NCBI GenBank assembly: GCA_004369085.1
Contig: ML210192.1
Span: forward strand, 124,001-188,000
Source of the DNA: Coprinopsis marcescibilis
Lineage: Eukaryota; Basidiomycota; Agaricomycetes; Agaricales; Psathyrellaceae
Length of the DNA: 64,000 nucleotides
Reading direction: 5' to 3'
Part shown: in pieces, positions 1-11,764 of the stretch
Layout: each line of letters opens with the position of its first letter
How positions within the stretch are numbered: position 1 is the first letter of the stretch
Program-made: the position numbers and the translations under genes
The notes under the pieces: generated by a model
The model's database searches: none
The model's input: the letters and a program-made list of their open reading frames with translations, nothing else
What the model was told of the DNA's origin: nothing

Positions 1-659
1 TGACATGTGCTACAGCTCAGAATCCAACATATGAAGGAGCAAAAGTTACTTTGTTGCTTCGAAGATCTCGTCAAACTTCTTCTTGAGAATTGACGGTTCG
101 GACAGCGGCCAGTATGAATCTTCCTGGTGACAGAAAATTACATTCTCCAGTACAGCTTTAGAGACACCAAGCAGCTGTGGGATTTCAACGTCCATTTCCG
201 CACATTTGGTGGATATTACGGCTCTCTATAAAATACATTCAATTCTGAACAACGGGATAAGGATTCTGCGAAACATGCCTTCCCTGCCATCTCTGGGCCA
301 TCAAGTCCTAGAATACTCTCGAGCGTTTTCATCGTTAGGCCAGATGTTTTCTTGACCGTGACACTTAGATTCCTGACAGCCAGCATCTGTGTCCCATTCG
401 CTGCACGAAATCGTAGCTTGACCTGTGCCTTAACTTCCTTTTCATTCGCCATCTTTGGGTCGTGCACAAAGGCGCCTCCTCGCGTGTTTGCTGGCTGTTC
501 GCCGGTTGTTGCGTACTTGAGGCACTCGATGATAGTTGTCTTCCCGCTTCCATTATGGCCGACTATAACTGTAACAGGGGAGAAGAATTCGATGACGGAG
601 ATTTGCTTGTCGTCAAATGAACGAATTCCACGAATGGCCAGCTTATTCAGCGACGACAT
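1..659 (-). CDS. RAD50: RAD50, N-terminal part (cut by window edge)
   Basis: This is the start of the Rad50 ATPase, the SMC-like subunit of the Mre11-Rad50-Nbs1/Xrs2 complex that senses and tethers DNA double-strand breaks in the nucleus. The ATG is at 659. The Walker A motif GHNGSGKTT lies at residues 34-42, followed by the usual [12 protein letters not shown] segment. Exon 1 appears to run 659-275. After an intron of about 53 bases, exon 2 (from 221) encodes the conserved stretch around [20 protein letters not shown] (the Q-loop region) and ends near position 52 at a GTAACT donor. The coiled coil, zinc hook and Walker B lie beyond the left edge. Family identity is clear; only the 5' end is present, and the exon 1 donor (GTTTCG) is a weak consensus placed to keep the frame. 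Confidence 0.95.
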
Positions 660-3600
660 CGCAATGAAGGATGTAGTTCTTTGTTGGAAACGTCAAGAGT
701 CTATGAACAGGCGTAGTGATGTCGATTGCAGCAGAGAGCACAGTGAGGAAAGGCTTCAAGAGGCCGTCGCGCTCCCCGCTGGCCCAGGACACTATGTCGG
801 ACACGAACAAGTCACGGACTCGGACACGACATGTCACAGATTGTCACACACATCAAACGAGTCACGGTCGCGTATGCTTGGCACATCAAGCCCCTATTAG
901 CTGCATGTACCCCCAGTTTCAATTGAAAATGGGATGGTCCTGCCGATTCTAGTCTCGAAGGATACAAAAGTAAGTGACGACATAAGACTCTACAGAGAGA
1001 ATGCATCATTTTATATGCAGCGGAACCACCAACTATATTGCATTCCGTGGCGCCAGCCCATGGTCGAATTCAACTTGGAGGCATTTCAACTACGAAATGG
1101 CCCCCACACACGCCGTAAGGGTGGAGCAATCAGACATCCCTTTACTCCAGTGTGAGAGTACAGAGGCTGCGCTGCCCTAGCTAGCTCACTTACTATATCA
1201 CCCCGATGTTGCTAGAATTCTTTCCACGTCGCAAAAAATCTGTAACTCAGATCCAATCTCCTGCTAATCTTGCTGTGTCCGATCTTAACATTCTCCACCC
1301 AGTATATACCGCCAAAGTGAGTACTCCATGGGCTGTAGCTTCAAAAAATATTGTTGACGTGAAACAACGCAACTTGGGTAGACATCCGGGGACCGGTCAT
1401 CATACTCTGCCCGAGCTACTAAGCAACATTTCCAGGACCATCATTCCACGGCCCTTCTTACCTGGTCAGCGCCAAACACCCCTAACGACTGTAATTTCTA
1501 TTGCATAGCGACATCGCGGGCTATGTCACGGTGGTACGGATCATAATATGTGCCATGGCCGCAACTGGCACTTCATGGGCATTACTGACCTCATGGCTCC
1601 GTTCCCGTTCGTATGAAGGACCTATGAGTTTGATCCTCCTTTACATAACATCCACCCCGCAATCTCTTCCTTTCGAAAATTTATCCGGCATACAAGAAAT
1701 TGGACCATAAGGTGGTCTGACGGCGACAAGAGAGAGCGAGTAGGGTCGCGGTCTCTTTCCGATACGACTCAGCAGTGACCATTGATTCCGGGGCTGCTCC
1801 CGTATCCCGTTGACGGCAAGTACTGGATAACGAGTTAAATTTCGGAACTGTGATACAACAAATACATGCCATGTCATAGCTAACCTAGATATATCTCTTA
1901 CTACCTAGAAGATAGAAATAGGACAGATAACGTTTTATTCAAGGTTGTGAAAGAAGACGACCCCAGATCTCGAAGGCGCTAATCGACCCGGAGGCATTGA
2001 GCGCTCAGCAACGCCTGGCAGAAAGTTCACTTCCATTCCCAAATTCCTCGCGTGCACTATCTTTTGTACCACAAGGAATACATTGCCTCGCGTTTTTCCT
2101 CGTACCCTGGCTCCTGGTGCGCACGACCTCGAGTAACACAAACCTTTAGTCATATCCTAATTCGCCGGTGCCTTGACCGATCCCGTGAGATAATGGACAT
2201 CCGCAGGTCCCCGCACATGGCTACTACTACGTAGTTGCGGCTGCATTGCAACGGAGAAACCCTAGCAGAAGCATACTTCCTCAGAGTAAAATGCCAAATA
2301 AATCGTGATATTTCTCATCGCTACAGAGCTTTACTGTTACTGAGCTGAAACTTATGGCAACCCCAGTGACATTGAATTTCAGGGCATTTGGAAATTCCCG
2401 GCGCAGCATTGTCCTCACGTTTCATTTACTACCGTCCTGATCGAAGGAATGGATCGCCTTGAGGAGGAAGAGTGGGTACATGATAGTAGATTGCATCCGG
2501 TCGCGTGCAGGGCAGTGCATACCAAACGTCAACTGACAAGAGACGACAGCCCGGGGAGCACGAATAATCGAGCACTAGTAATCTCCTGTCTTCAACTTAA
2601 CAGTCTTACATATATATTCTCTATCTAAGTTGGGAGTGTACGTCTGTGACGCCTTCAAGGCAGAAGGCGACCATGCGGCTTGGAACTCACTCGGGTTGTA
2701 TATGACTCTAATAAACGCATGGCCAATTGAATGGCACAATCGTACCGGAAATCGAGCTAATCGCGGGACGCGTCTGACCCCATAGCGTATTATTATTCCA
2801 TTCCATATGACGCTTTGATAGAAGTTTCGACTTCCCTCAACCGGAGTTGCCCAGAGGCAGCTTCCTGAGTCGGTCTCTTGGCAGGGTCAGCACATGTCGA
2901 ATAGGCAGTAATAGAAGAATAGAAGCCAATCCACGGTCTTTAGCGGAAAGAAGTTATCCACAAAGAAACGCCTAACAGTTTTTGACTATGGCGTCAAGAA
3001 GACATACCTCGCTACCGGCCAGATAGGCCACGCAAACTGTGTAGTAGAAGGGGGGTGTCCAAACGGGTAGTGGCGCAGGCCGTCGGGGAGAACACGAGCG
3101 TACCCACACATCCTCATCGTGCGACGGTACGGCTCACCGAATCCCTGGATGACACGGAGAGTATCCCCCGCAAATCCGAGCGTTATCTTCAGCACATCCA
3201 CCACACCCAGAACCTTGGCCAAGAAAACAGAACGATGCCCACAAGAACATATCCCGGACTTCCTTCCCGTATCTACGAAAATCCCCAGGCTTCCTGGGAG
3301 CAGCGTCAACACTCCTTGTGAAACTCGAAGCCCCACAAGGACATAAGGCCCGACCTTTGCCATGAGTCCCCACCGCGAGCTTCTATACCTACCAAAAGCG
3401 CTTCTATGCACTTGATGCCTGACTTGTTCAGACTCAAACTTCCCAAAAAATACTCAGGAAGCCCATCGTCCACGTACAGGCTCGCACGGCCCAAGGTATG
3501 ACTGTTACCGACAGGCGTGCTTCCCCGAACCATCTTTTACCTGGAATGTTGAAACCCCTGCGTTCGAGAGAATTGAGGACAAGCCGCACCGCGAGGCATT

Positions 3601-4860
3601 AGCGTTTACCTTGGTCCAGGCAAGCGCTCCGGTTGATTGTTTTGCCAGCTCGAAGAACCCAACAAAAGGGGCCCTTTCAGAAAGTACCCTTGATGTGCAC
3701 GGCATCTTCCAGCAGATATAGACAGTTCCGCTTCTACCAGCAATGTATGTGACTTCAGGCTGGAATTGGAATTGATGACTGAAACTCACTTTATCGAGCA
3801 TTTCCACGTGCACAAATCCCAGTTGATACGTAGACGGGAGCGGTACACGTTACTAGTATGCTTCTCTGCGGTATCTGTGATATTCTCCAAGTATAAACAA
3901 TTCGCAATCGCGGTACGAGCATGCGGTCGAGAGAACATCACCTACTTTCGATGTCAAACGAGCAGTCATCTCAAATCCTAGCAATTTGAGAAGTGCCTTC
4001 AAGTCTATGATTGCTGTTCAGCCAAGAGACTCACCCATGTGATGCAAGTGAGTGCGCTTTAGTGGTAGATTTTGAGCACGAGTACAAGCGGGGGGTTGAG
4101 TTACTAAGACGTCTCCCAAATGCTCTGAATCGGAATTGGGTGAAGATGTGGTGTTTTGTTGCCAGGATTGTCAGCAGAAGACTTCTATGTCATAGTGCAC
4201 AGAGCGGTCCACAAGATTCTGGCAGAGATAGCATCGTTGTCAAGCCCCAAGGGATTTATGATGTGGATGGTGTCAGACCGCTGTGTCACCAAAACCAGAG
4301 ATTGGACAGGAGCATCCAATGTGGATATGTCTGAGCTAAAGGAGATCTCGAACAGACTGTAGACAGGCCGACGTTGACTTGATAACGACAGCGATTTTCA
4401 AAGGAAGAGAAACGTGATCCACCTTCCAGCTTACGATTGGAAAGTCTGACAGGAAAACTTTCTGGGGTTTTTGAGCCCCGAGCCAATGAACAGAGAGCCC
4501 TTGTATCTTTCGCACACAAGCCGACACGTACTCAATTGTGCGGTATGTACCCTTGTCATCGTGCAAATGTTGGCGAGGCACAATGAGGTCCCAGCCAATC
4601 CCAGCACCGATCAACCCAAATGGCCAACCAATGATGCTGACTTGACCATTTCTCTCTATTTCTCCAATCCGGATGGCTAGAGCTTGGGGGAGCTGTCGTG
4701 GTCGATGAAAGAAAGTACCTCGCTAGATTTGTCGTTGTCGTACATTTCGAGCACCATTGTGGGAAGAAGGAACATTTGACAACTTGAAGCTTGAATTTGA
4801 ACTGACAATGTGAACGTGTTTGATCGCGAGCGCAACGCCAAACATCACTAGCTACTACTT
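660..4860. other. Gene-poor stretch, nothing recognised
   Basis: About 4.2 kb between RAD50 and the fragments near 5 kb. Only short open frames without family signatures or a coherent exon chain are seen on either strand, including minus-strand frames around 3.0-3.8 kb and 4.3-4.6 kb. No tRNA, long terminal repeat or transposase signature was noticed. It may hold decayed gene or element remains. Confidence 0.5.
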
Positions 4861-4864
4861 ACTA

Positions 4865-5064
4865 CTAGGACATCCGAGTCCTCCTTGGAATATCGAGGGT
4901 TAACCTCATTGGAATCTTCGTAGCGCAACCGGCGCTGGGACTTCTGGCATCGAACTCGGGGGCGTTCATTGCACAATGAAACCCTTCCCGACTCCAAAAT
5001 AATTTGACAGTTCTATGTACCATGTTTCCTCCAACAACGTAGATTTGTGAATCTTGCATTGAGA
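4865..5064 (-). pseudogene. Possible remnant of an NLR/STAND-type gene
   Basis: A minus-strand open frame of about 66 codons after its first ATG reads ISMQDSQIYVVGGNMVH near its start. Agaricomycete NACHT/NLR-like proteins often begin with a short 'motif, GG(D/N), variable' segment of this kind, followed by a loop with conserved proline and cysteine and then the P-loop NTPase. No P-loop is visible downstream; the frame ends in a stop at 4865 and further pieces are not in frame. This is a resemblance recalled by eye only. It could equally be a random frame. Confidence 0.2.
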
Positions 5065-5734
5065 TATTTAATGCACCGGCGAAGGCCCCAGTCAATTGGC
5101 TTGGACTTGGACTTGTTCAAGAGGGTATGAGCAAGAATAATTGAGATGTATGCGAATTTCAAGTTCCAACTTACTGGCGTGGGTGGTGTCTTGGGACTGC
5201 CTTGGTGCCATATCCTCCCCGACCGATCTCCACATTCTCAAAGTCCTTTGCAAACCCTTTAACTGGAATCGCAATAGAGAGTTAGATGGATCATGGCAGG
5301 CGTAGCTACGACGATCGAACCGAATTTAAACACACCTGCTGCATCAGGAAAACAATTCAGTGGATACAAGATTCAAAGGATATGGATTACAGTCGGAAAT
5401 CTGCAACCCAGTTCTGGGTAGAATGTAAGGCCTTCTTTACTCTAGAACTTGTCGATGACATGGTTCTTGATTCGGATGCACAGCTGAGCTGACATACTTT
5501 GTAGAATTGGACATCATTACCCGAGAACGCCGTAACGACGCACAAGCTTGTGGCTCGCCAACAACATCCAGAAAAAGTAAGGGCGCCAGAAATAAAGAAA
5601 AGAGAGCGTATAGTCTGCGAGGGCCAAGGCGAGAGCCGGCACTGATCGCAGTTGCAATCAAACATAAATCGCGTGCGTTGGTCAGTGCCGAGGTTGTCCG
5701 CAACACCAAATACCACGGTCATCATCGTGCTCCC

Positions 5735-6096
5735 ATGAAATCCGGTTTACAGAAGGAAGTACTCGCACTGTACAAGAGGTATGTTCCACCAACAAGCAAA
5801 TTTCATTTCAAGAAAGTACCAACCAGGTTGTCAGAGCATTGCGCATGGTGAGGGCAAAGCCCGCAACATCACAGCCAAAGTTTCTTCTCCACGTCCAATA
5901 CAATTTCCACAAAAATGCAGAGTCTATCTCGCCACGCAACGTCAGCGCAATAGAACACCTCATTCGCAAAGGAACACGGCAAATAGAGATGTTTGAGGAC
6001 CCAGCGGTGAAAGACTGCTGGGTATCGCGTGAAATGTTTGACTGGAAGGCCTCTCGGACATCTCAACAACCTACAGACGCTCAGAAATCCCCATAA
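5735..6096 (+). CDS. sdhaf1: Succinate dehydrogenase assembly factor 1 (LYR family, Sdh6 type)
   Basis: Small mitochondrial matrix LYR protein that helps insert or protect iron-sulfur clusters of the Sdh2 subunit of succinate dehydrogenase (complex II). Two exons, 5735-5778 and 5835-6096, give 101 residues. The intron is GTATGT...CAG and its removal restores LYKRALRMVRAKP, the LYR-type motif at residues 12-14 (here LYK, with the following R kept) in its usual N-terminal place. The later segment SAIEHLIRKGTRQIEMFED matches the family's conserved IExL.RxGxRQ region. A Lys replaces the canonical Arg of LYR, which is odd but occurs in LYR-like proteins. It converges on MRPL4, with 66 bases between stop codons. 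No cleavable presequence is obvious, as usual for this family. Confidence 0.88.
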
Positions 6097-6162
6097 TGTA
6101 TATTATGATTAATCTATTGAATAAGGCTGCTATTCCTGGAGGGATGAAATACGATATTTCGT

Positions 6163-7200
6163 CTATTTTCGAGGAGCCGGGCTTCCACCGAACAACCCAG
6201 CAGCGGCGGCTTCAGCAGCGGTTTGAGGCCGTGAGGGTGCTTCAGGTTCGACCTTGACCACTTTCGGTGTGTTGGATATATTGGGAGACGTAGGTGTCGA
6301 GGACTCGGAAGCAGCAGGAGTCGTTTTGCTAGATTTGCGAACTTGTTGTTCACCGGCAACCGAGTCAGCGAGTACGGCTTCGGGTTGGGCTGCACCTTCA
6401 GCCTCAACCACCTGGGGGAGCACACCCTCTGCTCGCAACTCCTCTCTCGCCTTTGCCAGCTTCCGCAACTTCTCCCTTTTCAGCAGTCGACCCCGTGTAA
6501 CAAACTCGGATAGCTTCTCCTGTGCCTGAACAATAGCGTCACGCTGCAACTGCAAGAGTTGACGATCTTTCAATTGTTCCTTGTGCTCCTGGACGAGTTG
6601 GATAGCACCCTCGTACGCGAGACGTCGCTCGTTCATGACAGCCTTGATTCGAGCCATAGATTTTCGGCACTGGGCAGAGCGTCAGCGTCGAAAATCAATT
6701 GGAAAAGGTTTGGGATGACGCACCGCTCCAGCCATATGAATCTGTGCTTGCAAGTTAATGCGGACACCCATTCGTCGGGCCTCTTCTTGCTGTGTTTCCA
6801 AAAGGTTACGTTCGCGCAAGGTGACATACCAGAGGGTATGGAGGTCCTGGAAGCTCTTGAGCCGTAGCTCTTCGATCCTCCAGGCGCGTCCTGCACGAAA
6901 CACTCGTTACAACGACCGGCCAAGGGAAAAGGGACACAACACACCACTGCTCTCAGTTCGAGGTGATTCTACAGTCTCGTATGCATCTTCCCCTGTCAAC
7001 GACTGATCTTTCTTTTGCCTGAAGAAACCCCACAAGCCATGGTTGTCCTTGACCTCAACTTTTCCTGCTCTCCATGCGTCCTTCTCTTTCCCGAGTCTGA
7101 CGGAACCGGTGAATGCAGGAAGGTTCGTTGCCTCTTGAGCAAAGCAGCGCACCAAGGAGTTGAGGACGCGTCTGGGTGGTCGTCTGGCCAGCGACAGCAT
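6163..7200 (-). CDS. MRPL4: Mitochondrial large-subunit ribosomal protein uL29m (MrpL4/MRPL47)
   Basis: Component of the mitochondrial 54S large ribosomal subunit. Three exons (7200-6945, 6890-6724, 6669-6163) give 309 residues. The N-terminus [18 protein letters not shown] is a basic, Arg-rich mitochondrial presequence. After the first intron comes the family signature [21 protein letters not shown] (residues about 85-105) followed by [14 protein letters not shown]; after the second comes [20 protein letters not shown]. The C-terminal third is a low-complexity Ala/Glu/Pro-rich tail, longer than in yeast. The frame is also open upstream of the chosen ATG, but the conserved presequence-like start argues for 7200. 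All introns are about 54 bases with standard borders. Confidence 0.93.
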
Positions 7201-8343
7201 TGGAGAAACTGGTTTACTTGCGCGAACCGTGACCGGCGTCCAAAACTTGCCAGCACCGCCAGTAGACCGGCCAGTGGGACCGAAGTGTTCCGGAACATGA
7301 CCAATCGCCGACCTCCGGTCTTGCACTTTGATCTCTTCCGAAAGACCATCAACCAGCGACTTCCATTTCAAGTTTCAAGCTTGAAGCGGATTGCATCTCG
7401 AATATTGGGACTGGGCGGGATCTTGTGCGAACCTCCAGGAGTTCTGAAGTCTTTTTAGCAACGTTGAAGAGATCCTCCAGACTTCCACACATCTTATCAA
7501 AATGTATGGTCTGTGCTTGACCAGCATCAACATTTTCAAGTCCAATTAGCATCTTTGGTTGGTCTATCGTCACTATTTTGTCAAGTGCACAGTATCTACT
7601 CTGTTAGAATGTCCCAAAAATTTCATTGTGAGCATCAATAAGAGATGGAGAATGGACGAGCATTCGAGGTCTCCCCTCGTCAGACAACGATATCTCCTTG
7701 CAACATACTGGGTTTCTTTCAGTTATCTGACAAGATGGTAATCGCTGTTGTTTTACGGTTTCCTCACATATTTCTTCGTTCCGGTATGTAAATGACCAAG
7801 ATTGGTTCCTCGAAGTTCAGGATTCATAATGATGAATTACAAGAGATCCTTGATGGGTTTCCATAGGTGAGTGAGAATAATATAAGGGGTACGTATAAAT
7901 GGTAATAAATGGTACCTCTGTTTTGTCGTTTCATGAAGCCCAACTTCCGTTGTCGCATTTGACGCGTGCGTGACGGGGAACAACAGCCGCGCGCCAAGCA
8001 GGCTGCAGCATCCAAGTTTTGCCAACTCAGCAAAATATTAGAGTGGACAGAGAGACCTTGATAAACAATCATGTCTGACAATTTTTCTTTCAGTCCTCGA
8101 CGAAGCCTGAGAGCCCTTGTTGTTACGAAATTCGGTCAACGTTGAATGTTGAACGTTGAAGCCGTTGAAGGGAATTTGATGGGATCATGGTGGCAGTCCG
8201 CGAACAAGGGTCATGGTCCGCAAGCAACAGGGTCTTTGACGTCGTTGTCTTTTTGCACTTCCCCTCCATTTCAGCTCCACAGGCCTCCACAGCTGAATAG
8301 CTGGCATTCTTTTCTGAAGACCCTCTTTTCATTGCTTATTACC
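7201..8343. other. Divergent intergenic region
   Basis: About 1.1 kb between the divergent start codons of MRPL4 and the membrane protein at 8344. A minus-strand open frame at 7349-7573 starts at a non-standard codon or internal Met and matches nothing I know. CT-rich sequence at about 8230-8340 directly before the downstream ATG looks like a fungal promoter/leader. Confidence 0.5.
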
Positions 8344-9592
8344 ATGTCTCAAGAATTCACACTTCTCGTTGACGACCAAGATCCCTCAGTCAACTACCTC
8401 TGTCCATCCTTGCAGCAGGAGGGGCTGGGAGGTTCTTATTCGAATAGAACCTGGACGACCATCAAAGATGCTTCATGTGTTAGCGGCTGGTTTGAATACA
8501 CATTCTATGGTGAGTACAATATCGCTCTTGAATTTGCGCCCAGCTTTTGACGTCGGACCTGTTAGGCACGGGCATTCACATCCACGTCCCTGTTGCGAAG
8601 ACAGCGGAGAGTGCTGCTGTCCTCCTGGACAACGTATTGTTCAAACCCTCTGCCGATGGTGTCTTCGAGGCGAAAAACCTTACAGATGGAAAGCACAAGT
8701 TCACATATGGAATCGGCGAGGTCAAGGCGTTGCCTGTATTCGACTATTTAACTGTGACAGCGGGGCGATCAACAAAGTTGAATGGTCGGACGCTTCTAGC
8801 AGACGACACCGATGACTCGGTGGTCTTCGATGGAAACTGGTCGACGAAAGCACCCCAACAGCTGGACTTCGACCATTCGACGAATCTGTACAAGGATAGC
8901 GCGCACTGGAGTTCGACCGTTGGAGATACAGTCCGATTCGAATTCATAGGTACGTCGAAAGTAGATTCCAACCCCAAAAGCTTATTGAACGGCTTCGTCT
9001 AGGAACGTCCGTGTCCGTATTTGGACTGGTGAACAATATCACAGATGCTGGCAACCTCACGGCCTCCTACACAATCGACGGGGCGACGACGACGTTGGGC
9101 ATTCCGGAAGGAACGTTCGATTCAGTGCCCATGACCGAGCTATACCACGCCGATCTCCAGCCTGGCCTACACACCCTCGTCGTTAATCTCACGGAGATTG
9201 GATCGCCGCGACTCGCTTTAGGCATCGATTTCATTGCATACAACACCTCTGTCGACAGTGTCACCTCCTTACCTGGATATGAATTGACTGCCAACGCCAA
9301 TGCTGCGCCAGACCCCAGCAAACCAGGCGCCAGCTCCTCAAGCTCTGCGAAGAATGCGATTCTTGGGGGAGTTCTTGGTGGAGTTGGTTTCTTGATTCTG
9401 CTTGGGATTGCCTTCTTTTTCTGGAGACGGCGCCAGTCAAAGACCGCTGTGAGATTAGCTTCAACCAACAGCTCACAGGTAGACTTTGGAGCAACTGTCA
9501 ACGCCGGTGAGTTTGCTTTTACTGCTACCTAATTCACGTTGACAAACGTCAAAATCCTGTCCGCAGAGAAACAGGTCCAGCCTTCGACATAG
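8344..9592 (+). CDS. Single-pass membrane protein with extracellular beta-rich domain (basidiomycete type)
   Basis: Four exons (8344-8509, 8566-8949, 9003-9506, 9567-9592) give 359 residues. The long N-terminal part resembles the paired jelly-roll-like domains of many Agaricomycete transmembrane proteins: a first module ending around FEYTFYGTGIHIHVPV, and a second starting at FIGTSVSVFGLV with the segment ASYTIDGATTTLGIP. A Ser-rich linker precedes one membrane helix (AILGGVLGGVGFLILLGIAF, about residues 296-318), then a WRRR stop-transfer and a short cytoplasmic tail. There is no clear signal peptide, so topology is inferred from the positive-inside rule. The last exon has only 26 coding bases. 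Function is unknown; a surface sensor or carbohydrate-binding role is conceivable but unsupported. Confidence 0.85.
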
Positions 9593-10236
9593 TCTAATCA
9601 GACTATAGCACATTACATTAACTCGTCCCCACCCTCCGAACATCCGTCACGGTCACACTCACATACCACGAGACCGTCCTTATCTGGGAGTTCACCACAC
9701 TTTCCCCCTGACTGACTGTTACGCACAACCCTCTCCATACTTCTGACCCTGTCGATTCGATCTCGACAGAGGCGCTGGCTGCACTTCAACCGATTACGGG
9801 TCCCTGGTAGACCCATTTATATGTACTTCTCTTACGGTAATCGTGCGTCGCCTGAGGCGACGGACCACTGTCATTCGGCACAGGCTGTCTTGTTAGTGAC
9901 CTCAGCTGCGTTGCTATCTAGCGATATGTAAATTATTATGTGTCAGTTCTAAACTTGCACTCTCGTATCTTCTGAATCTGGAAACCGATTTATCCGGCAA
10001 CCCATAGCAATGCACCGAAAAGCAAGGAAAGTAAGGTCATTCCGTTTTCGCACTCAATTCCGCGCAAAAATGGTGGATGCCTGTTCCAATGAAGTGGAGG
10101 CTTCGCTTCGGCACTAGGTATTGCCTCCGGTTGTGGCGCGGGCCGTGGTCGCCGCTATGACAGGTGCCTTCTTGGTTCAGTTCCAGTTGTTTCGCTGCTG
10201 CCACCATCTTCTACCGCGTCGACCGTGTCAATTCGC
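9593..10236 (+). other. Intergenic, promoter side of NDUFAF6
   Basis: No coding feature recognised. The last 80 bases before the ATG at 10237 are pyrimidine-rich, as in many fungal leaders. Confidence 0.5.
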
Positions 10237-11451
10237 ATGTTTGCGCGACAAATCCTTCAGCATGGACGCCATACGCTGAGCTTGAAGCCTGCCATTGCCC
10301 GCCACTGCCCAGGAGCACTTCAAACCTTGGTAACGGACAGCAGCGCGGGCATTACCAACCCTGCTGCCTACTGCAAGGACCTGGTCCAAAAGTATGACTA
10401 TGATTCGTATCTTATTGGGCATTTCTACCCGAAATCCAAACAAGATGCTTACTTTGCTATTAAAGCCTTTTCGGTGAGTTGCCTAGGTTGTTCACAAGGG
10501 AGGCTCCGCCTTAATGTCTCTATCTTAGGTTGAACTCGCCACGGTGCAGGAGAACGTATCCAATTCTATGATCGGAAAAATGAGAATGCAGTTTTGGAGG
10601 GACGCTGTCAAAGACATTAGCTCTGTATGCAATCTATTTCTGGAGAGGGAAAGGAATATTGATCTCCAGCCTCGCAGGGCAGATCCCCGAAGCATCCCAT
10701 AGCATTGGCCCTGCTTCGAGCCTCAGAGACCGCTAATCTCCCAGCTTACCATTTTAAACGCATCGTAGATGCACGGGTTCGTAACCATTATGTTTAGCTT
10801 TTGCGCTTTATGAACTCTAACTTTCTTGAACGTGACCACAGGCTACGGAACTAGAGACACCATCACATCTCACAATTGACACCCTAACCTCGCATGCCGA
10901 ATCGACATCAAGCACCGTTCTCTATCTCTTGCTCTCACTGCTTTCCCAACCGTCATCCTCACTTTCACATGCCGCTTCCCATCTGGGTGTCGCACAGACT
11001 TTTGCAACTCTGTTACGAGCGCTGCCATATCATGCAACGAAGGGCCAAATGGTAATTCCTGCCGAAATCACCGCTAAACATGGGGTGAATCAGCAGGAGG
11101 TTTTCCGGAGGGGGCCGCACGCAGATGGAGTGGACAATGCAGTGTTCGAGTTTGCCACAACTGCCAATGATCATTTAATCACAGCAAGAGATATGTTGAA
11201 CGGAGAAAAGATGGATGGATTGGTGCCTCGCGCCGCAATGCCAATATTTCTTTCTGGGGTACGTGTGACCTACTTGCGATAGAAAGGGACACTTACGCTG
11301 ATTATTCGGTGGGAAATTCTAGGTACCGATTGCCAACTACCTCGGGCGATTAGAAAAGACAAACTTTAATGCATTCGAGCCCAAACTGCAGTTGAGGGAC
11401 TGGAAGCTTCCGTGGCAGCTCTGGAAGAGTTACTACCAAAGGAAGTTCTGA
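10237..11451 (+). CDS. NDUFAF6: NADH dehydrogenase complex I assembly factor 6 (squalene/phytoene synthase-like fold)
   Basis: Mitochondrial protein of the trans-isoprenyl-diphosphate (squalene/phytoene) synthase superfamily needed for complex I assembly. Five exons (10237-10473, 10529-10624, 10678-10776, 10842-11258, 11323-11451) join in frame to 325 residues. The basic start MFARQILQHGRH fits a presequence. Family landmarks are FYPKSKQDAYFAIKAFSVEL across the first intron, then GKMRMQFWRDAVK, PKHPIALALLRASE and HFKRIVDAR. The C-terminal exon ends KLPWQLWKSYYQRKF. The Asp-rich metal-binding motifs of true prenyl synthases are not kept in canonical form, as expected for this non-synthase branch. 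The start at 10237 is preferred to an in-frame GTG at 10225. Confidence 0.93.
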
Positions 11452-11764
11452 TTAAAACATGTTTTGGGAGGAAATCAGATCGAGCGCGTATTTACACTAA
11501 ACTTGCAACGTATATAGTATTCAATTGACTAAAATAATTCGACTCCGTCAGAATCTCAGTATGGATCTTAGAATTCAATTCCTTTGGGTCTCTGCCATCT
11601 CCGGCTTTATTTTGGCTTTATTACAGCGCAATCCCTGTTTGCTTCCTGCCACCATAACGACTCCTCCCTTCCGGTCGACCTCGCTGTTCGAGACAGCATC
11701 AGACATCCAACCGAGTCGTTGTCGGCGACTGGATTTCATCCTGCCGACCACCTCGCAGTTGACC

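Noticed and set aside
2986..3411. Minus-strand 141-codon frame
   Set aside because: No domain, signal peptide or neighbouring exon; plus-strand frames of similar length overlap it.
5437..5709. Minus-strand 90-codon hydrophobic frame divergent from the SDHAF1-like gene
   Set aside because: It starts at a TTG codon with no nearby ATG and no recognisable family; not enough for a gene call.
7349..7573. Minus-strand 74-codon frame upstream of MRPL4
   Set aside because: No family recognised, its start codon is non-standard, and it lies in the divergent promoter region; too weak to annotate as a gene.
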